Below, in pieces: positions 1 through 8,161 of a stretch of DNA of 64,000 nucleotides. The stretch is from the NCBI GenBank assembly GCA_905215335.1, contig CAJMPQ010000001.1:263194-327193 (forward strand), given 5' to 3'. A program made the translations under genes and the position numbers. Source of the DNA: an uncultured bacterium. Its GTDB lineage: Bacteria > Cyanobacteriota > Vampirovibrionia > Gastranaerophilales > Gastranaerophilaceae. Positions within the stretch are counted from its first letter, which is position 1. Each line of letters opens with the position of its first letter. The notes under the pieces were generated by a model, which was given only the letters and a program-made list of their open reading frames with translations, was not told where the DNA came from and ran no database searches.

Positions 1-1
1 A

Positions 2-745
2 ACAAAATTTCCAATCGTTTACACATCAGCTGATAGCGTATTCCAAATTGCAGTTGATACAGATTTGATCCCTCTTGAAACATTATATAAATGGTGTGAA
101 ACAGCAAGAAGAATTTTAACAGAAGATGATTATTATGTATCTAGAGTTATCGCAAGACCTTACAAAATTATCGACGGCAAACCAACAAGAATTTCAAAAG
201 ATAGAAGAGATTATTCTATCGAACCAGTTGCTCCAACTTTACTAAATGAAATTAAAGATAACGGTGGAAAAGTAATTGGCATCGGTAAAATAGAAGATAT
301 TTTCTCAAAATCAGGAATAACACATGCTGTTCATACTGGTTCAAATAAAGAAGGTCTTGAATTAACCCTTAAAGCTGTGAAAAATGAACTTGACCTTGAA
401 GCAATAGCCTACGAAAAAAATAAAAATTATAATAATACAGAAATCATTTTCACAAATCTTGTAGACACAGACATGCTTTATGGACACAGAAACGATGCAA
501 AAGGTTATGGAAAAGCTATTGAAGAAATTGATACATATATAAAACCTATAATAGAAGCAATGCAAGAACATGACTTATTGATTATTACAGCTGATCATGG
601 TTGCGATCCAACGGTTCCGGGAACAGACCATACTAGAGAAAAAGTTCCATTTATAATGTACGCAAAATCATTACCTTCTCAAGGAAACTTAGGTGAAGTT
701 GAAGGATTTGATACAATAGCAGATTTCATAAGAGATTGGATTTAA
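2..745 (+). CDS. deoB: Phosphopentomutase, 3' part (5' end outside window)
   Basis: This is the C-terminal part of DeoB, which interconverts ribose-1-phosphate (or deoxyribose-1-phosphate) and ribose-5-phosphate in nucleoside salvage. The reading frame is open from base 2, so the gene starts upstream of the window and the TTG at 65 is not its start. Family signatures visible are YTSADSVFQIA near the left edge, NLVDTDMLYGHR and ITADHGCDPT; the last two carry metal-ligand Asp and His residues of the alkaline-phosphatase-like fold. The stop at 743-745 is followed closely by the ferredoxin promoter, so deoB probably ends its own unit. Family assignment is from recognised motifs and is secure. Confidence 0.95.
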   Translation, partial: TKFPIVYTSADSVFQIAVDTDLIPLETLYKWCETARRILTEDDYYVSRVIARPYKIIDGKPTRISKDRRDYSIEPVAPTLLNEIKDNGGKVIGIGKIEDIFSKSGITHAVHTGSNKEGLELTLKAVKNELDLEAIAYEKNKNYNNTEIIFTNLVDTDMLYGHRNDAKGYGKAIEEIDTYIKPIIEAMQEHDLLIITADHGCDPTVPGTDHTREKVPFIMYAKSLPSQGNLGEVEGFDTIADFIRDWI

Positions 746-758
746 AAAAATATTTACG

Positions 759-787
759 TTGGAAATTTTAATTTTTTGTTATATAAT
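759..787 (+). promoter_or_regulatory. Sigma-70-type promoter of the ferredoxin gene
   Basis: A TTGGAA -35 box at 759-764 and a perfect TATAAT -10 box at 782-787 are separated by 17 bases. The start of transcription would be near 794, giving a leader of about 44 bases with an AAGGAG ribosome site before the ATG at 838. Confidence 0.7.
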
Positions 788-837
788 TTTATTGTGAATT
801 AATTTTCACAGGTTGTAAAAAATAAGGAGAAATAAAA

Positions 838-1014
838 ATGACAGTAAAAGTTAATGATTCTTGTATCGGATGCGGCGCTTGCGAATCTATTTGTTCAGAA
901 GTATTCTCAATCGACGGTATCGCTCAAGTTAATGAAGCTGCTGTAGCAGATAACATTGATAGTGTTAAAGAAGCTGCTGATGCATGCCCAGTTAGCGCTA
1001 TTGAAGTAGAATAA
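838..1014 (+). CDS. Small [4Fe-4S] ferredoxin
   Basis: A 58-residue electron carrier of the single-cluster ferredoxin type found in Desulfovibrio and Thermotoga. C9, C12 and C15 (CIGCGAC) plus C50 (in DACPVSAI) are the expected ligands of one [4Fe-4S] cluster. In that family a further pair of cysteines often forms a disulfide. Here C19 is present but the expected partner, near residue 42, is serine, so C19 is unpaired and is followed by Ser instead of the usual Pro. The gene has its own promoter, an AAGGAG site and a terminator, so it is monocistronic. It may serve ferredoxin-dependent enzymes generally; no partner is encoded next to it. Confidence 0.93.
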   Translation: MTVKVNDSCIGCGACESICSEVFSIDGIAQVNEAAVADNIDSVKEAADACPVSAIEVE

Positions 1015-1033
1015 TTAAAATTCTAAATAAAAA

Positions 1034-1067
1034 AAGAGGTTTGAAATATTTCAAACCTCTTTTTTTT
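1034..1067 (+). terminator. Rho-independent terminator after ferredoxin
   Basis: AAGAGGTTTGAAA and TTTCAAACCTCTT form a near-perfect hairpin followed by a run of T. The A-rich 5' flank means it could also stop transcripts arriving from the minus strand. Confidence 0.85.
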
Positions 1068-1090
1068 ATAAAAATTACTTGTCGTATATC

Positions 1091-1486
1091 CTAAAAAGAA
1101 CAAGTTAATACTAATTCCTTACCATTATTTTGAGCCTCTTGTAAAGCTGCATCTTGAGTCAACTGCTCAATATTACTATTTTCATCAAGTACTCCCTGAA
1201 TATTACAATTTAATCTCTTTCCACTTGATGATGAATTCATTTCATCGAGTCTTTGAGTTAAATTATCAAGACGCATAGATAGCTCTTGTAGTTGCGCATT
1301 ATCGCTTGAAATATTATTACTTTCACTAGCTATCTGATCCCTAACTTGTTCCTCTTGAAGCTTTTGAGTTTCTTGAGTTTTATTTTCTGAAACATCTTTT
1401 GTATTAGTATAAATAGCTGCAATAACAAATACAAACATACACAAAAATACTATTGTCAGAACCTTAAACTTATTTAAACCTTCCAT
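1091..1486 (-). CDS. Membrane-anchored coiled-coil hypothetical protein
   Basis: A 131-residue protein that I do not recognise. It has one N-terminal membrane segment (about residues 8-28, KVLTIVFLCMFVFVIAAIY) and then a Glu/Gln/Asn-rich helical stretch (about 35-85) with heptad-like leucines, so a single-pass anchor with an exported coiled coil is likely. Two cysteines (one in LNCNIQG, one in the C-terminal LTCSF) could form a disulfide outside the cytoplasm. The start chosen is the ATG at 1486, eight bases after GAGGAG; a TTG one codon upstream is less likely. It has no evident operon partner. Confidence 0.7.
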   Translation of the reverse strand: MEGLNKFKVLTIVFLCMFVFVIAAIYTNTKDVSENKTQETQKLQEEQVRDQIASESNNISSDNAQLQELSMRLDNLTQRLDEMNSSSSGKRLNCNIQGVLDENSNIEQLTQDAALQEAQNNGKELVLTCSF

Positions 1487-1540
1487 CAATTTTGCTCCTC
1501 CACTTTAAACTTAATATGTATTCTAACATAAAATAGCATG

Positions 1541-1582
1541 TTAGGGCTAGTAGTAAATTTGATAATATGCCAAAAGCCCTAA
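1541..1582. repeat. Imperfectly spaced inverted repeat upstream of pckA
   Basis: TTAGGGCT at 1541-1548 is repeated inverted as AGCCCTAA at 1575-1582, with 26 bases between. It lies in the divergent region between the coiled-coil gene and pckA. It could be a regulatory site or a weak RNA hairpin; the sequence does not decide. Confidence 0.4.
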
Positions 1583-1689
1583 AAATACTAAAAATCTTGC
1601 CACACATATAAAAGTTGCAATTTATAAGTGTTTGTAATACATTGGTCTTGTATAGGTATATATCGCTTTATAAAAGGAGGAAGCTGTAT

Positions 1690-3291
1690 ATGGAAACATA
1701 TGGTATTGAAAAATTAGGAATTACAGGTCCTAAAGCAGTTTATCGTAACCTAAATCCAGCTCAATTAACAGAAGCTGCAATCAGAAGAGGCGAAGGTAAA
1801 TTAAGCAACAAAGGTGCTTTAGTAGTAACAACAGGAAAATACACTGGACGTTCTCCTAAAGATAAATTTATCGTAGATACTCCTGGAATTCATGATGAAA
1901 TCGCTTGGGGTAAAGTAAACAGACCTATTAGCAAAGAAAAATTCGATGCTATCAAAGGTAAAATTATCAACTACTTAAATTCTCAAGAAGAAGTATTTAT
2001 TTTAGATGCATTTGCTGGTGCTGATAAAACTTATACTCAAAAATTCAGAGTAATTAACGAATTAGCAAGCCAAAACTTATTCATTCACCAATTATTAATT
2101 AGACCAACTGCTGAAGAATTGGCTAATTATGGTGAAGCTGATTATGTAATCTACTGTGCTCCAGGTTTCAAATGTGATCCTGAAGTAGATGGCGTAAATT
2201 CAGAAGCTTGTATCGCTATCGATTATGAAGCACATGAAATCATCATTTGTGGTTCTCAATACTCTGGCGAAATCAAAAAATCAGTATTCGCTACAATGAA
2301 CTACATTATGACTAAGAAAAATGTACTTCCAATGCACTGTTCAGCTAACATGGATCCTGAAACTCATGAAACAGCTGTATTCTTCGGTTTATCAGGAACT
2401 GGTAAAACAACTTTATCAGCAGATCCTTCTCGTAAGTTAATCGGTGATGACGAACATGGTTGGTCTCCAGATGGTATCTTCAACTTCGAAGGTGGATGCT
2501 ATGCAAAATGTATTAACTTAACTGAAGAACATGAACCAGAAATCTTTAATGCTATCAAATTTGGTTCATTAGTAGAAAACGTTGTTATGGATCCTGAAAC
2601 TAGAGAATTTGATTTCAACGATGGTTCTTTAACAGAAAATACTCGTGTTGGTTACCCAATCAACTACATTAACAACGCTGAAATTCCTTCAAAAGGCGGA
2701 ATTCCAAAAGTTGTTGTATTCTTAACAGCTGATGCTTTCGGTGTATTACCTCCAATTTCTAGATTGGACAAAAACGCTGCTATGTACCACTTCGTAACAG
2801 GTTTCACTTCTAAACTTGCTGGTACTGAAAGAGGCGTTACTGAACCACAACCAACATTCTCTACATTATTCGGTGAACCATTCATGCCAATGGATGCTTC
2901 AGTATATGCTAAAATGTTAGGTGAAAAATTAGACAAATATGGTACTAAAGTTTACCTAGTTAACACTGGATGGGCTGGCGGTTCAGCTTCTTCAGGTGCT
3001 AAACGTATGAAATTAGCTTATACTCGTGCTATGGTTACTGCTGCATTGAACGGATCATTCGATAATGTTGAATTCAAACATCACGATGTATTCAACGTAG
3101 ATTACCCAACTTCTTGTCCTAACGTTCCAGATGAAATGTTAGATGCTAGAGGTATGTGGGCAGATAAAGCAGCTTACGATGAACAAGCTAATAAACTTGC
3201 TCAAATGTTTGCTGATAACTTTGCAGCTAAATATCCTAATATGCCAGCTGAAATTGTTAACGCAGGTCCTAAAGCTAAAGCTTCTGTATAA
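1690..3291 (+). CDS. pckA: Phosphoenolpyruvate carboxykinase (ATP)
   Basis: PckA interconverts oxaloacetate plus ATP with phosphoenolpyruvate, CO2 and ADP. In fermenters it often runs toward oxaloacetate, conserving ATP on the way to succinate; in others it is gluconeogenic. From the ATG at 1690 the protein has 533 residues, the normal length for the ATP type. Kinase motif 1a (GLSGTGKTT, residues 233-241) and motif 2 (IGDDEHGW, 251-258) are intact. The reading frame opens upstream at 1615, but AAGGAGG at 1674-1680 points to 1690, where the family N-terminus begins. A strong terminator follows. Direction of flux in this organism is inference. Confidence 0.97.
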   Translation: METYGIEKLGITGPKAVYRNLNPAQLTEAAIRRGEGKLSNKGALVVTTGKYTGRSPKDKFIVDTPGIHDEIAWGKVNRPISKEKFDAIKGKIINYLNSQEEVFILDAFAGADKTYTQKFRVINELASQNLFIHQLLIRPTAEELANYGEADYVIYCAPGFKCDPEVDGVNSEACIAIDYEAHEIIICGSQYSGEIKKSVFATMNYIMTKKNVLPMHCSANMDPETHETAVFFGLSGTGKTTLSADPSRKLIGDDEHGWSPDGIFNFEGGCYAKCINLTEEHEPEIFNAIKFGSLVENVVMDPETREFDFNDGSLTENTRVGYPINYINNAEIPSKGGIPKVVVFLTADAFGVLPPISRLDKNAAMYHFVTGFTSKLAGTERGVTEPQPTFSTLFGEPFMPMDASVYAKMLGEKLDKYGTKVYLVNTGWAGGSASSGAKRMKLAYTRAMVTAALNGSFDNVEFKHHDVFNVDYPTSCPNVPDEMLDARGMWADKAAYDEQANKLAQMFADNFAAKYPNMPAEIVNAGPKAKASV

Positions 3292-3327
3292 TAATTTCAA
3301 AGCTTGCATAATAGCAGCAATAATTGA

Positions 3328-3361
3328 AGAACCTTGTGAAATCTCACAAGGTTCTTTTTTA
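3328..3361 (+). terminator. Rho-independent terminator after pckA
   Basis: AGAACCTTGTGA pairs with TCACAAGGTTCT across a four-base loop, followed by six or more T. Confidence 0.88.
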
Positions 3362-3452
3362 TTTATAAAAATAAAGACAAAAGCTCAACTAAAAAGAGGA
3401 TTAAAAAATATTATGGCTATTTTAATATAATAAAAGCCGATTGGGAGAAAAT

Positions 3453-3596
3453 ATGAAAAAGATTTTGATAATTATTGGAATACTTATCTTTATAAATATT
3501 TTAATAATCACTATAAGTAAAGCTTTTGCCAGTGATATAGGAAGCGATATAGGATATAGTGAAATTCAAAAAGAAAACATTTTAACAACAAAATAA
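3453..3596 (+). CDS. Small exported or membrane peptide, 47 residues
   Basis: A 47-codon ORF with a GGGAG ribosome site just upstream. It begins MKKILIIIGIL and has a long hydrophobic stretch (about residues 4-22) ending in SKAFA, which looks like a signal-peptide cleavage site. The mature part would be only about 22 residues (SDIGSDIGYS near its start, containing a short SDIG repeat). A terminator starts at the stop codon, so the unit is compact. The function is unknown. The hydrophobic core, ribosome site and terminator make it more likely than not to be real. Confidence 0.6.
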   Translation: MKKILIIIGILIFINILIITISKAFASDIGSDIGYSEIQKENILTTK

Positions 3597-3626
3597 AAAA
3601 GAACTACAAATCGTAGTTCTTTTTTA
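3595..3626. terminator. Probable bidirectional terminator between small peptide gene and gatA
   Basis: GAACTAC at 3601-3607 pairs with GTAGTTC at 3613-3619. It has an A run on the left and a T run on the right, so it can serve the plus-strand peptide and the minus-strand gatA. Confidence 0.75.
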
Positions 3627-3649
3627 TTGATTTTAAATTATTTTATAAA

Positions 3650-5113
3650 TTATACATTTGCTAATTTTGTATAGAAATCATTAGCTTGTTCAAATTTATA
3701 AGCAAAGTTCAACAACTTAGTTTCTTGAAGTTGTGGAGCCAAAATTTGTAAACCAATTGGCATACCATCAGAATCAAATCCTGCAGGAACACTGATACCA
3801 GGTAAACCTGCTAAGTTACAACTAATTGTTGCAATATCTGTTAAATACATAGCCAATGGATCTGATGATTTAGCACCAAGTTCAAATGCTGTATTTGGAC
3901 AAGTTGGAGAAATCAATACATCAACTTTTTCAAATGCTTCTTTAAATTCTTCAGTTACTAAAGCTCTCATTTGTTGAGCTTTTTTATAATAAGCATCATA
4001 ATAACCTGAAGACAATGCATAAGTTCCAAGCATTATACGACGTTTAACTTCCGGACCAAAACCTTCTGCTCTTGATTTTGTATATAATTCCATCAAGTTT
4101 TTAGCATCAGGATGTCTGTAACCATATCTAACACCATCAAATCTTGCTAAGTTAGATGAACATTCTGCAGTTGCCAAAATGTAATAAATTCCAATTGAGT
4201 ATTTTAATTTTTTCAATGAAATTTCAACAATTTCACAACCTAATTTTTTATAAGTTTCAATAGCATTATCCATAGCTTTTTGAACATCAGGAGAAATTCC
4301 TTCACCCATAAGTTCTTTGATTACACCAACTTTTTTACCTTTGATATCACCATTCAAACCTTGAGCATAATGTTCAACAGGAAGATTTAAAGATGTAGAA
4401 TCTTTTTCATCATAGCCTGAAATAACTTCTAATAAATTAGCTGCATCTTCAACAGTTCTTGCAAAAGGACCAATTTGGTCTAATGATGAAGCAAATGCTA
4501 TCAATCCATAACGAGAAACTCTACCATAAGTAGGTTTCATACCAACAATACCACAGAAACTTGCAGGTAAACGAATTGAACCACCTGTATCTGAACCTAA
4601 AGCTAATGTAGCTTCACAAGCAGAAACACTTGCCGCAGATCCACCTGAAGAACCACCAGGAACTTTATTTAAATCCCAAGGGTTATGAACTTTACCAAAT
4701 GCAGAGTTTTCATTAGATGAACCCATAGCAAATTCATCCAAGTTAGCTTTACCTACAATTGGAATTAAGTTTCCTAATAATTTATCTGTTACTGTTGCGT
4801 TAAATGGAGAAACAAAGTTTTCCAAAATTTTAGAAGACGCAGTAGTTTTAGAACCTACTAAGTTCATGTTATCTTTTAATGCTAAAGGAACACCTGCTAA
4901 TAAAGGTAATTCTTCACCTTTAGCAATTTTATCATCTACTTTTTTAGCAGTTTCAAGAGCTATATCTTTTGTCAAAGAATTAAAAGCTCCAATTTTTTCT
5001 TCAATTGCATTTATTCTATCAAATGCTGCATTAGTCAATTCAACAGCAGAAACTTCTTTATTTTTTAAAGCTTTGCTTTGCTCTACAGCAGATTTTTTTA
5101 ATAGCTCGTTCAT
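3650..5113 (-). CDS. gatA: Glutamyl-tRNA(Gln) amidotransferase subunit A
   Basis: GatA is the amidase subunit of GatCAB. It releases ammonia from glutamine to convert Glu-tRNA(Gln), and often Asp-tRNA(Asn), into the correctly charged amide. The 487-residue length is typical. The amidase-signature triad is visible as Lys80 (PLALKDN), cis-Ser155 (GGSSGGSAA) and Ser179 (DTGGSIRLP). The start ATG follows AAGGAG by six bases. A promoter lies immediately upstream and gatB and gatC are not adjacent, so the gene is probably transcribed alone. The organism likely uses the indirect route to Gln-tRNA, as cyanobacteria do; this last point is inference. Confidence 0.97.
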   Translation of the reverse strand: MNELLKKSAVEQSKALKNKEVSAVELTNAAFDRINAIEEKIGAFNSLTKDIALETAKKVDDKIAKGEELPLLAGVPLALKDNMNLVGSKTTASSKILENFVSPFNATVTDKLLGNLIPIVGKANLDEFAMGSSNENSAFGKVHNPWDLNKVPGGSSGGSAASVSACEATLALGSDTGGSIRLPASFCGIVGMKPTYGRVSRYGLIAFASSLDQIGPFARTVEDAANLLEVISGYDEKDSTSLNLPVEHYAQGLNGDIKGKKVGVIKELMGEGISPDVQKAMDNAIETYKKLGCEIVEISLKKLKYSIGIYYILATAECSSNLARFDGVRYGYRHPDAKNLMELYTKSRAEGFGPEVKRRIMLGTYALSSGYYDAYYKKAQQMRALVTEEFKEAFEKVDVLISPTCPNTAFELGAKSSDPLAMYLTDIATISCNLAGLPGISVPAGFDSDGMPIGLQILAPQLQETKLLNFAYKFEQANDFYTKLANV

Positions 5114-5144
5114 AATATCTCCTTAAAAGCTAATTCTCAAAATG

Positions 5145-5173
5145 ATTGTAAGACAAACATACATTGATAGCAA
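5145..5173 (-). promoter_or_regulatory. Sigma-70-type promoter of gatA
   Basis: On the minus strand TTGCTA (5173-5168) and TACAAT (5150-5145) are separated by 17 bases. The transcript would start near 5138, about 25 bases before the gatA ATG. Confidence 0.65.
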
Positions 5174-5255
5174 GACGAATATATTTACAACAAAATACTA
5201 GCAAAAATCTTTATCTTTCGATTTATAATAATAGGGTAAATTACAAGGATAAATT

Positions 5256-6203
5256 ATGGATAATGGCATAAAAGATAGACTACAAAGATCTGCAGGAGCT
5301 GCAGCGGGGATTGGAACATACTATGCAACCAATAAATTGATACAAAAAGGTGGCAGAAAACTTTTTAGAATTGTTGATCCAAAACTAAATACTGAAGAAA
5401 AACTCAGATTTAAAAATGCCGGATATCAAATGCATAATGACTTATTTAAAGATAAGGGTATAGAACTATTTGATATAGCAAAAGAGGATTTTGAAAGCTA
5501 TACAAAAAATAGATATGAAAAATGCTCATCTTATTATAATGAAAAACTTGCCAAAACCCAAAACCCTATAAAACGTTATATTTTAAAATTACAAAAAAAG
5601 AGTGTATTAGCAAATGCCAAAAATCTTGATGAAGCAACAAAAAGAGGACTTAATGCATATTTTACAATTACATCAAATGCAGTTACGAAAAATAATAAAA
5701 CAATAATCGAATATACTCCAAAAGTTGTCATTGATATGAATAAAGCTGCATTATTTTTACCACACGAATTAGGTCATGCGCAAAATCATTTACAAAAGAT
5801 TCTTGGACCAGCAATGCATAAAATTTTTAAAAATAAAGCAGTTCAAAACAGAATTATTTTTACAATTCTGGCAACTTCCTTATTAACTAAACCAAAATCT
5901 AATGATAATGAAAATCGAAAATCTAAAAATCCATTGTATCCAATAGGATTATTCATAAAAAATAATTGTGGAAAATTAGCAACAATTGCAATGATGCCAG
6001 CTGTATTAGAAGAAGGATTTGCAAGTTTGAATGGCCAAAAAATGAGTCAAAAATATCTTTCTAAACAAGACCTAAAAACGCTTAAAATATCTCATCTCAA
6101 CTCCTTTGGAAGTTATATGATATGGGGATGCGGAATCGGTGTTGCCATTTATTTAGCAAACAAAGTGAGAGACAAAATCGTAAACTTAGGGCATAAAAAT
6201 TAA
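5256..6203 (+). CDS. Putative membrane-associated zinc metallopeptidase (HELGH)
   Basis: A 315-residue protein with a zincin motif HELGH at residues 170-174. The first two positions and the last His match HExxH. An EEGFAS segment (Glu252/253) could supply the third zinc ligand, as in gluzincins. There are hydrophobic segments near residues 198-211, 241-251 and 286-301, so the catalytic part is probably held at the membrane. The N-terminus (RSAGAAAGIGTYYATNKLIQ) is glycine/alanine-rich and amphipathic, with no clear signal peptide. The start is supported by AAGGAT upstream. I do not recognise a named family or a substrate. The stop overlaps that of the convergent gene at 6200. Confidence 0.65.
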   Translation: MDNGIKDRLQRSAGAAAGIGTYYATNKLIQKGGRKLFRIVDPKLNTEEKLRFKNAGYQMHNDLFKDKGIELFDIAKEDFESYTKNRYEKCSSYYNEKLAKTQNPIKRYILKLQKKSVLANAKNLDEATKRGLNAYFTITSNAVTKNNKTIIEYTPKVVIDMNKAALFLPHELGHAQNHLQKILGPAMHKIFKNKAVQNRIIFTILATSLLTKPKSNDNENRKSKNPLYPIGLFIKNNCGKLATIAMMPAVLEEGFASLNGQKMSQKYLSKQDLKTLKISHLNSFGSYMIWGCGIGVAIYLANKVRDKIVNLGHKN

Positions 6204-6916
6204 ATCTTTTTCCCCATAGATTTTGAAATTTTTGAATGAATCATATTAGCTTGATTTAAATATTCAGTTAATTTTTCATAATTCTGAATTTTCTCACCAT
6301 ATGGAACGTTCATATCAACAAGCTCATCAACACTCTTACTAATTTGTGATAACTGCTCCAATGAATCACTCAAAGTGACAACAGAATTAACTTTTTTAGA
6401 AACTTTTGCAAGAATTTGCCTTGATAAAAATGACTGAATTTTATATATTACAGGCATTTTTTCTTTAAAGGTCTGATGAGAAAAACCACTCTTCTCACCT
6501 AAAACTCTACCACCGTACATTTGTTTTTTACGCAATGTATCTAATTCTTGTAAAATTCTTTGTTTCTTTGCTTTTAAACCCAGAGCTTCATTTTGAGTTC
6601 CATAATTATCAGCAACTTTAATTTTGGCATCTAAATCTTTTATTGCGGCTTCTTTTTCCTTAATTCTATAATCAATAGAAAGTTCATCTAAATCTTCATC
6701 AGCAGAACCAAAATTAGTTTGATTTAAAATTGTAGAATCGTAACCATTTAACCTTTTAATTGGATTAGTAGCATTTTTATTTTCAGGAAGTTGATTGTTC
6801 TTTGCAACCTCAGCTGGATCAAAATTTCCACTAAACGGATTAACAGCCGAAAAATTATATTTTTGGCTGAAAATATTTCCTGTAACTTTATTGTTATTAC
6901 CGCTACTACTATCCAT
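6200..6916 (-). CDS. Hypothetical coiled-coil protein with N-terminal F-S-G signature
   Basis: A 238-residue protein that I do not recognise. The first 70 residues are Asn/Ser-rich and disordered-looking and include NPFSG at residues 26-30, one case of the short F-[T/S/Q]-G signature seen in six proteins here. Residues about 80-135 (KEKEAAIKDLDAKIKVADNY and on) form a charged coiled coil, and a second helical part closes the protein. There is no signal peptide or membrane segment. No Shine-Dalgarno is visible; TAAAAT lies six bases before the ATG, so the mRNA may be leaderless. The stop codon overlaps the metallopeptidase stop on the other strand. Confidence 0.65.
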   Translation of the reverse strand: MDSSSGNNNKVTGNIFSQKYNFSAVNPFSGNFDPAEVAKNNQLPENKNATNPIKRLNGYDSTILNQTNFGSADEDLDELSIDYRIKEKEAAIKDLDAKIKVADNYGTQNEALGLKAKKQRILQELDTLRKKQMYGGRVLGEKSGFSHQTFKEKMPVIYKIQSFLSRQILAKVSKKVNSVVTLSDSLEQLSQISKSVDELVDMNVPYGEKIQNYEKLTEYLNQANMIHSKISKSMGKKI

Positions 6917-6982
6917 ACAATCATTTTAAAACAAGAAAATATTTTTTTTCACCATTAAAAGTATGATTTTACAAAAACTTAA

Positions 6983-8119
6983 CTAACTGATTGTATAAAC
7001 TTTTTTGTAATACAATAAAGAGCCCCAAATTGTAAGAACAATATTTGGTAACCAAGCAGCCAAGAACGGCATCAAAGAACCTGCTTCACCAAATGATATT
7101 GCTAAAGCTCTTACTACGTAATATGCAAATATAATTAAAATACTAAATAAAAATCCTCTATTATATCTTACTCGAGGTGGAGTAATCGCTAATGGCACAC
7201 CCAATAGTACAAAAACAATTGTTGTTAATGGTAATGCTATCTTATCAAACAACTCAATTGTGTACACTCTTCTATTTTCAGGAGTTATATCTGATGAAGC
7301 TAAATATTTCATTAATTTAGTAAAATTCATTTCTTTAGCTACATTTTTATTCATTTCCTTTGACAAATCTAAACCAAATTTAACAACAGAAGAATCAAAT
7401 AATGTTGTATTTAAAACTTGTCCTTCATTACCAATTGTATAAGCTGCACCTTTTTCAAACTTCCAACCTTCTGGAGATGTTTTACCTTGTCTTGCTTGTA
7501 GAACCTGAATGGTATCATCCTTAGCCATATCTAAAACTGTTACGTTATACAAGGTTTTCTTTTGACAAGAACCTACATAAAATAATCTTTTTAAAACTCC
7601 ATTATCCGTTAACTCTTTAAATACAAAATTTTCTTTACCATCAGGAATATTCTTTTGTCCCAATGCCCATAAAGCCAAATCTTTTGACTGTCTGTTCATA
7701 ACCGGAACAACAGTTTCATTGATAAAGAAGCTTGATAATGACATAATTACCGCAAAAATAAAAATCGGTTTTGCAATTCTGTTTAAACCAATACCGCAAG
7801 CTCTCATTACAGTAATTTCAGAAGATAAGCTCAAACGGTTTAAAGTCATTACAGTAGATAACAATACGCCCATTGGAATTGTCATTACAATTACTGATGG
7901 TAAGTTTAATAATATAAGAATAAACGCAACCTTGAAAGGAATACCAAATTTTGCAATCTGTTTAATCAGAGTAATAAATGTATCTGATGCAAAAATGATT
8001 GTTGTAAAAACAAATACACCCATCAAAAACATTTCTATTACTTGTTTTAAAATATATCGGTCTAAGATTTTTGTATTATTATACTTCTCAGAAACAAATT
8101 CCAAAGCTTTTTTAAACAT
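6983..8119 (-). CDS. LptF/LptG-family permease (YjgP/YjgQ)
   Basis: A 378-residue inner-membrane protein of the lipopolysaccharide-export family. LptF and LptG, with the LptB ATPase, pull lipopolysaccharide out of the inner membrane toward the LptA/C/D bridge. Typical features are an N-terminal helix (ILDRYILKQVIEMFLMGVFV), three clustered membrane segments up to about residue 120, a beta-rich periplasmic domain (about 135-265), and three C-terminal membrane segments. Single LptF/G-like genes are known in cyanobacteria, and whether this is F or G cannot be told by eye. TTGCCT, 17 bases, TAAAAT, then six bases to the ATG with no ribosome site suggests a leaderless mRNA. It supports a diderm envelope. 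Confidence 0.88.
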   Translation of the reverse strand: MFKKALEFVSEKYNNTKILDRYILKQVIEMFLMGVFVFTTIIFASDTFITLIKQIAKFGIPFKVAFILILLNLPSVIVMTIPMGVLLSTVMTLNRLSLSSEITVMRACGIGLNRIAKPIFIFAVIMSLSSFFINETVVPVMNRQSKDLALWALGQKNIPDGKENFVFKELTDNGVLKRLFYVGSCQKKTLYNVTVLDMAKDDTIQVLQARQGKTSPEGWKFEKGAAYTIGNEGQVLNTTLFDSSVVKFGLDLSKEMNKNVAKEMNFTKLMKYLASSDITPENRRVYTIELFDKIALPLTTIVFVLLGVPLAITPPRVRYNRGFLFSILIIFAYYVVRALAISFGEAGSLMPFLAAWLPNIVLTIWGSLLYYKKVYTIS

Positions 8120-8161
8120 ATTCTGATTTTAATCTAAAAATAAGTTTTAGGCAAATAATAT

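Noticed and set aside
65..67. TTG at 65 as the start of deoB
   Set aside because: The frame is open to the window edge and the upstream residues carry conserved DeoB sequence, so the gene is cut by the window.
1541..1582. Rho-independent terminator upstream of pckA
   Set aside because: The loop is 26 bases and no T tract follows either arm, so it was listed only as an inverted repeat.
1615..1689. N-terminal extension of PckA by 25 residues
   Set aside because: Its start is a weak codon with no ribosome site, it lies upstream of a clear AAGGAGG site, and the added residues do not fit the family N-terminus.
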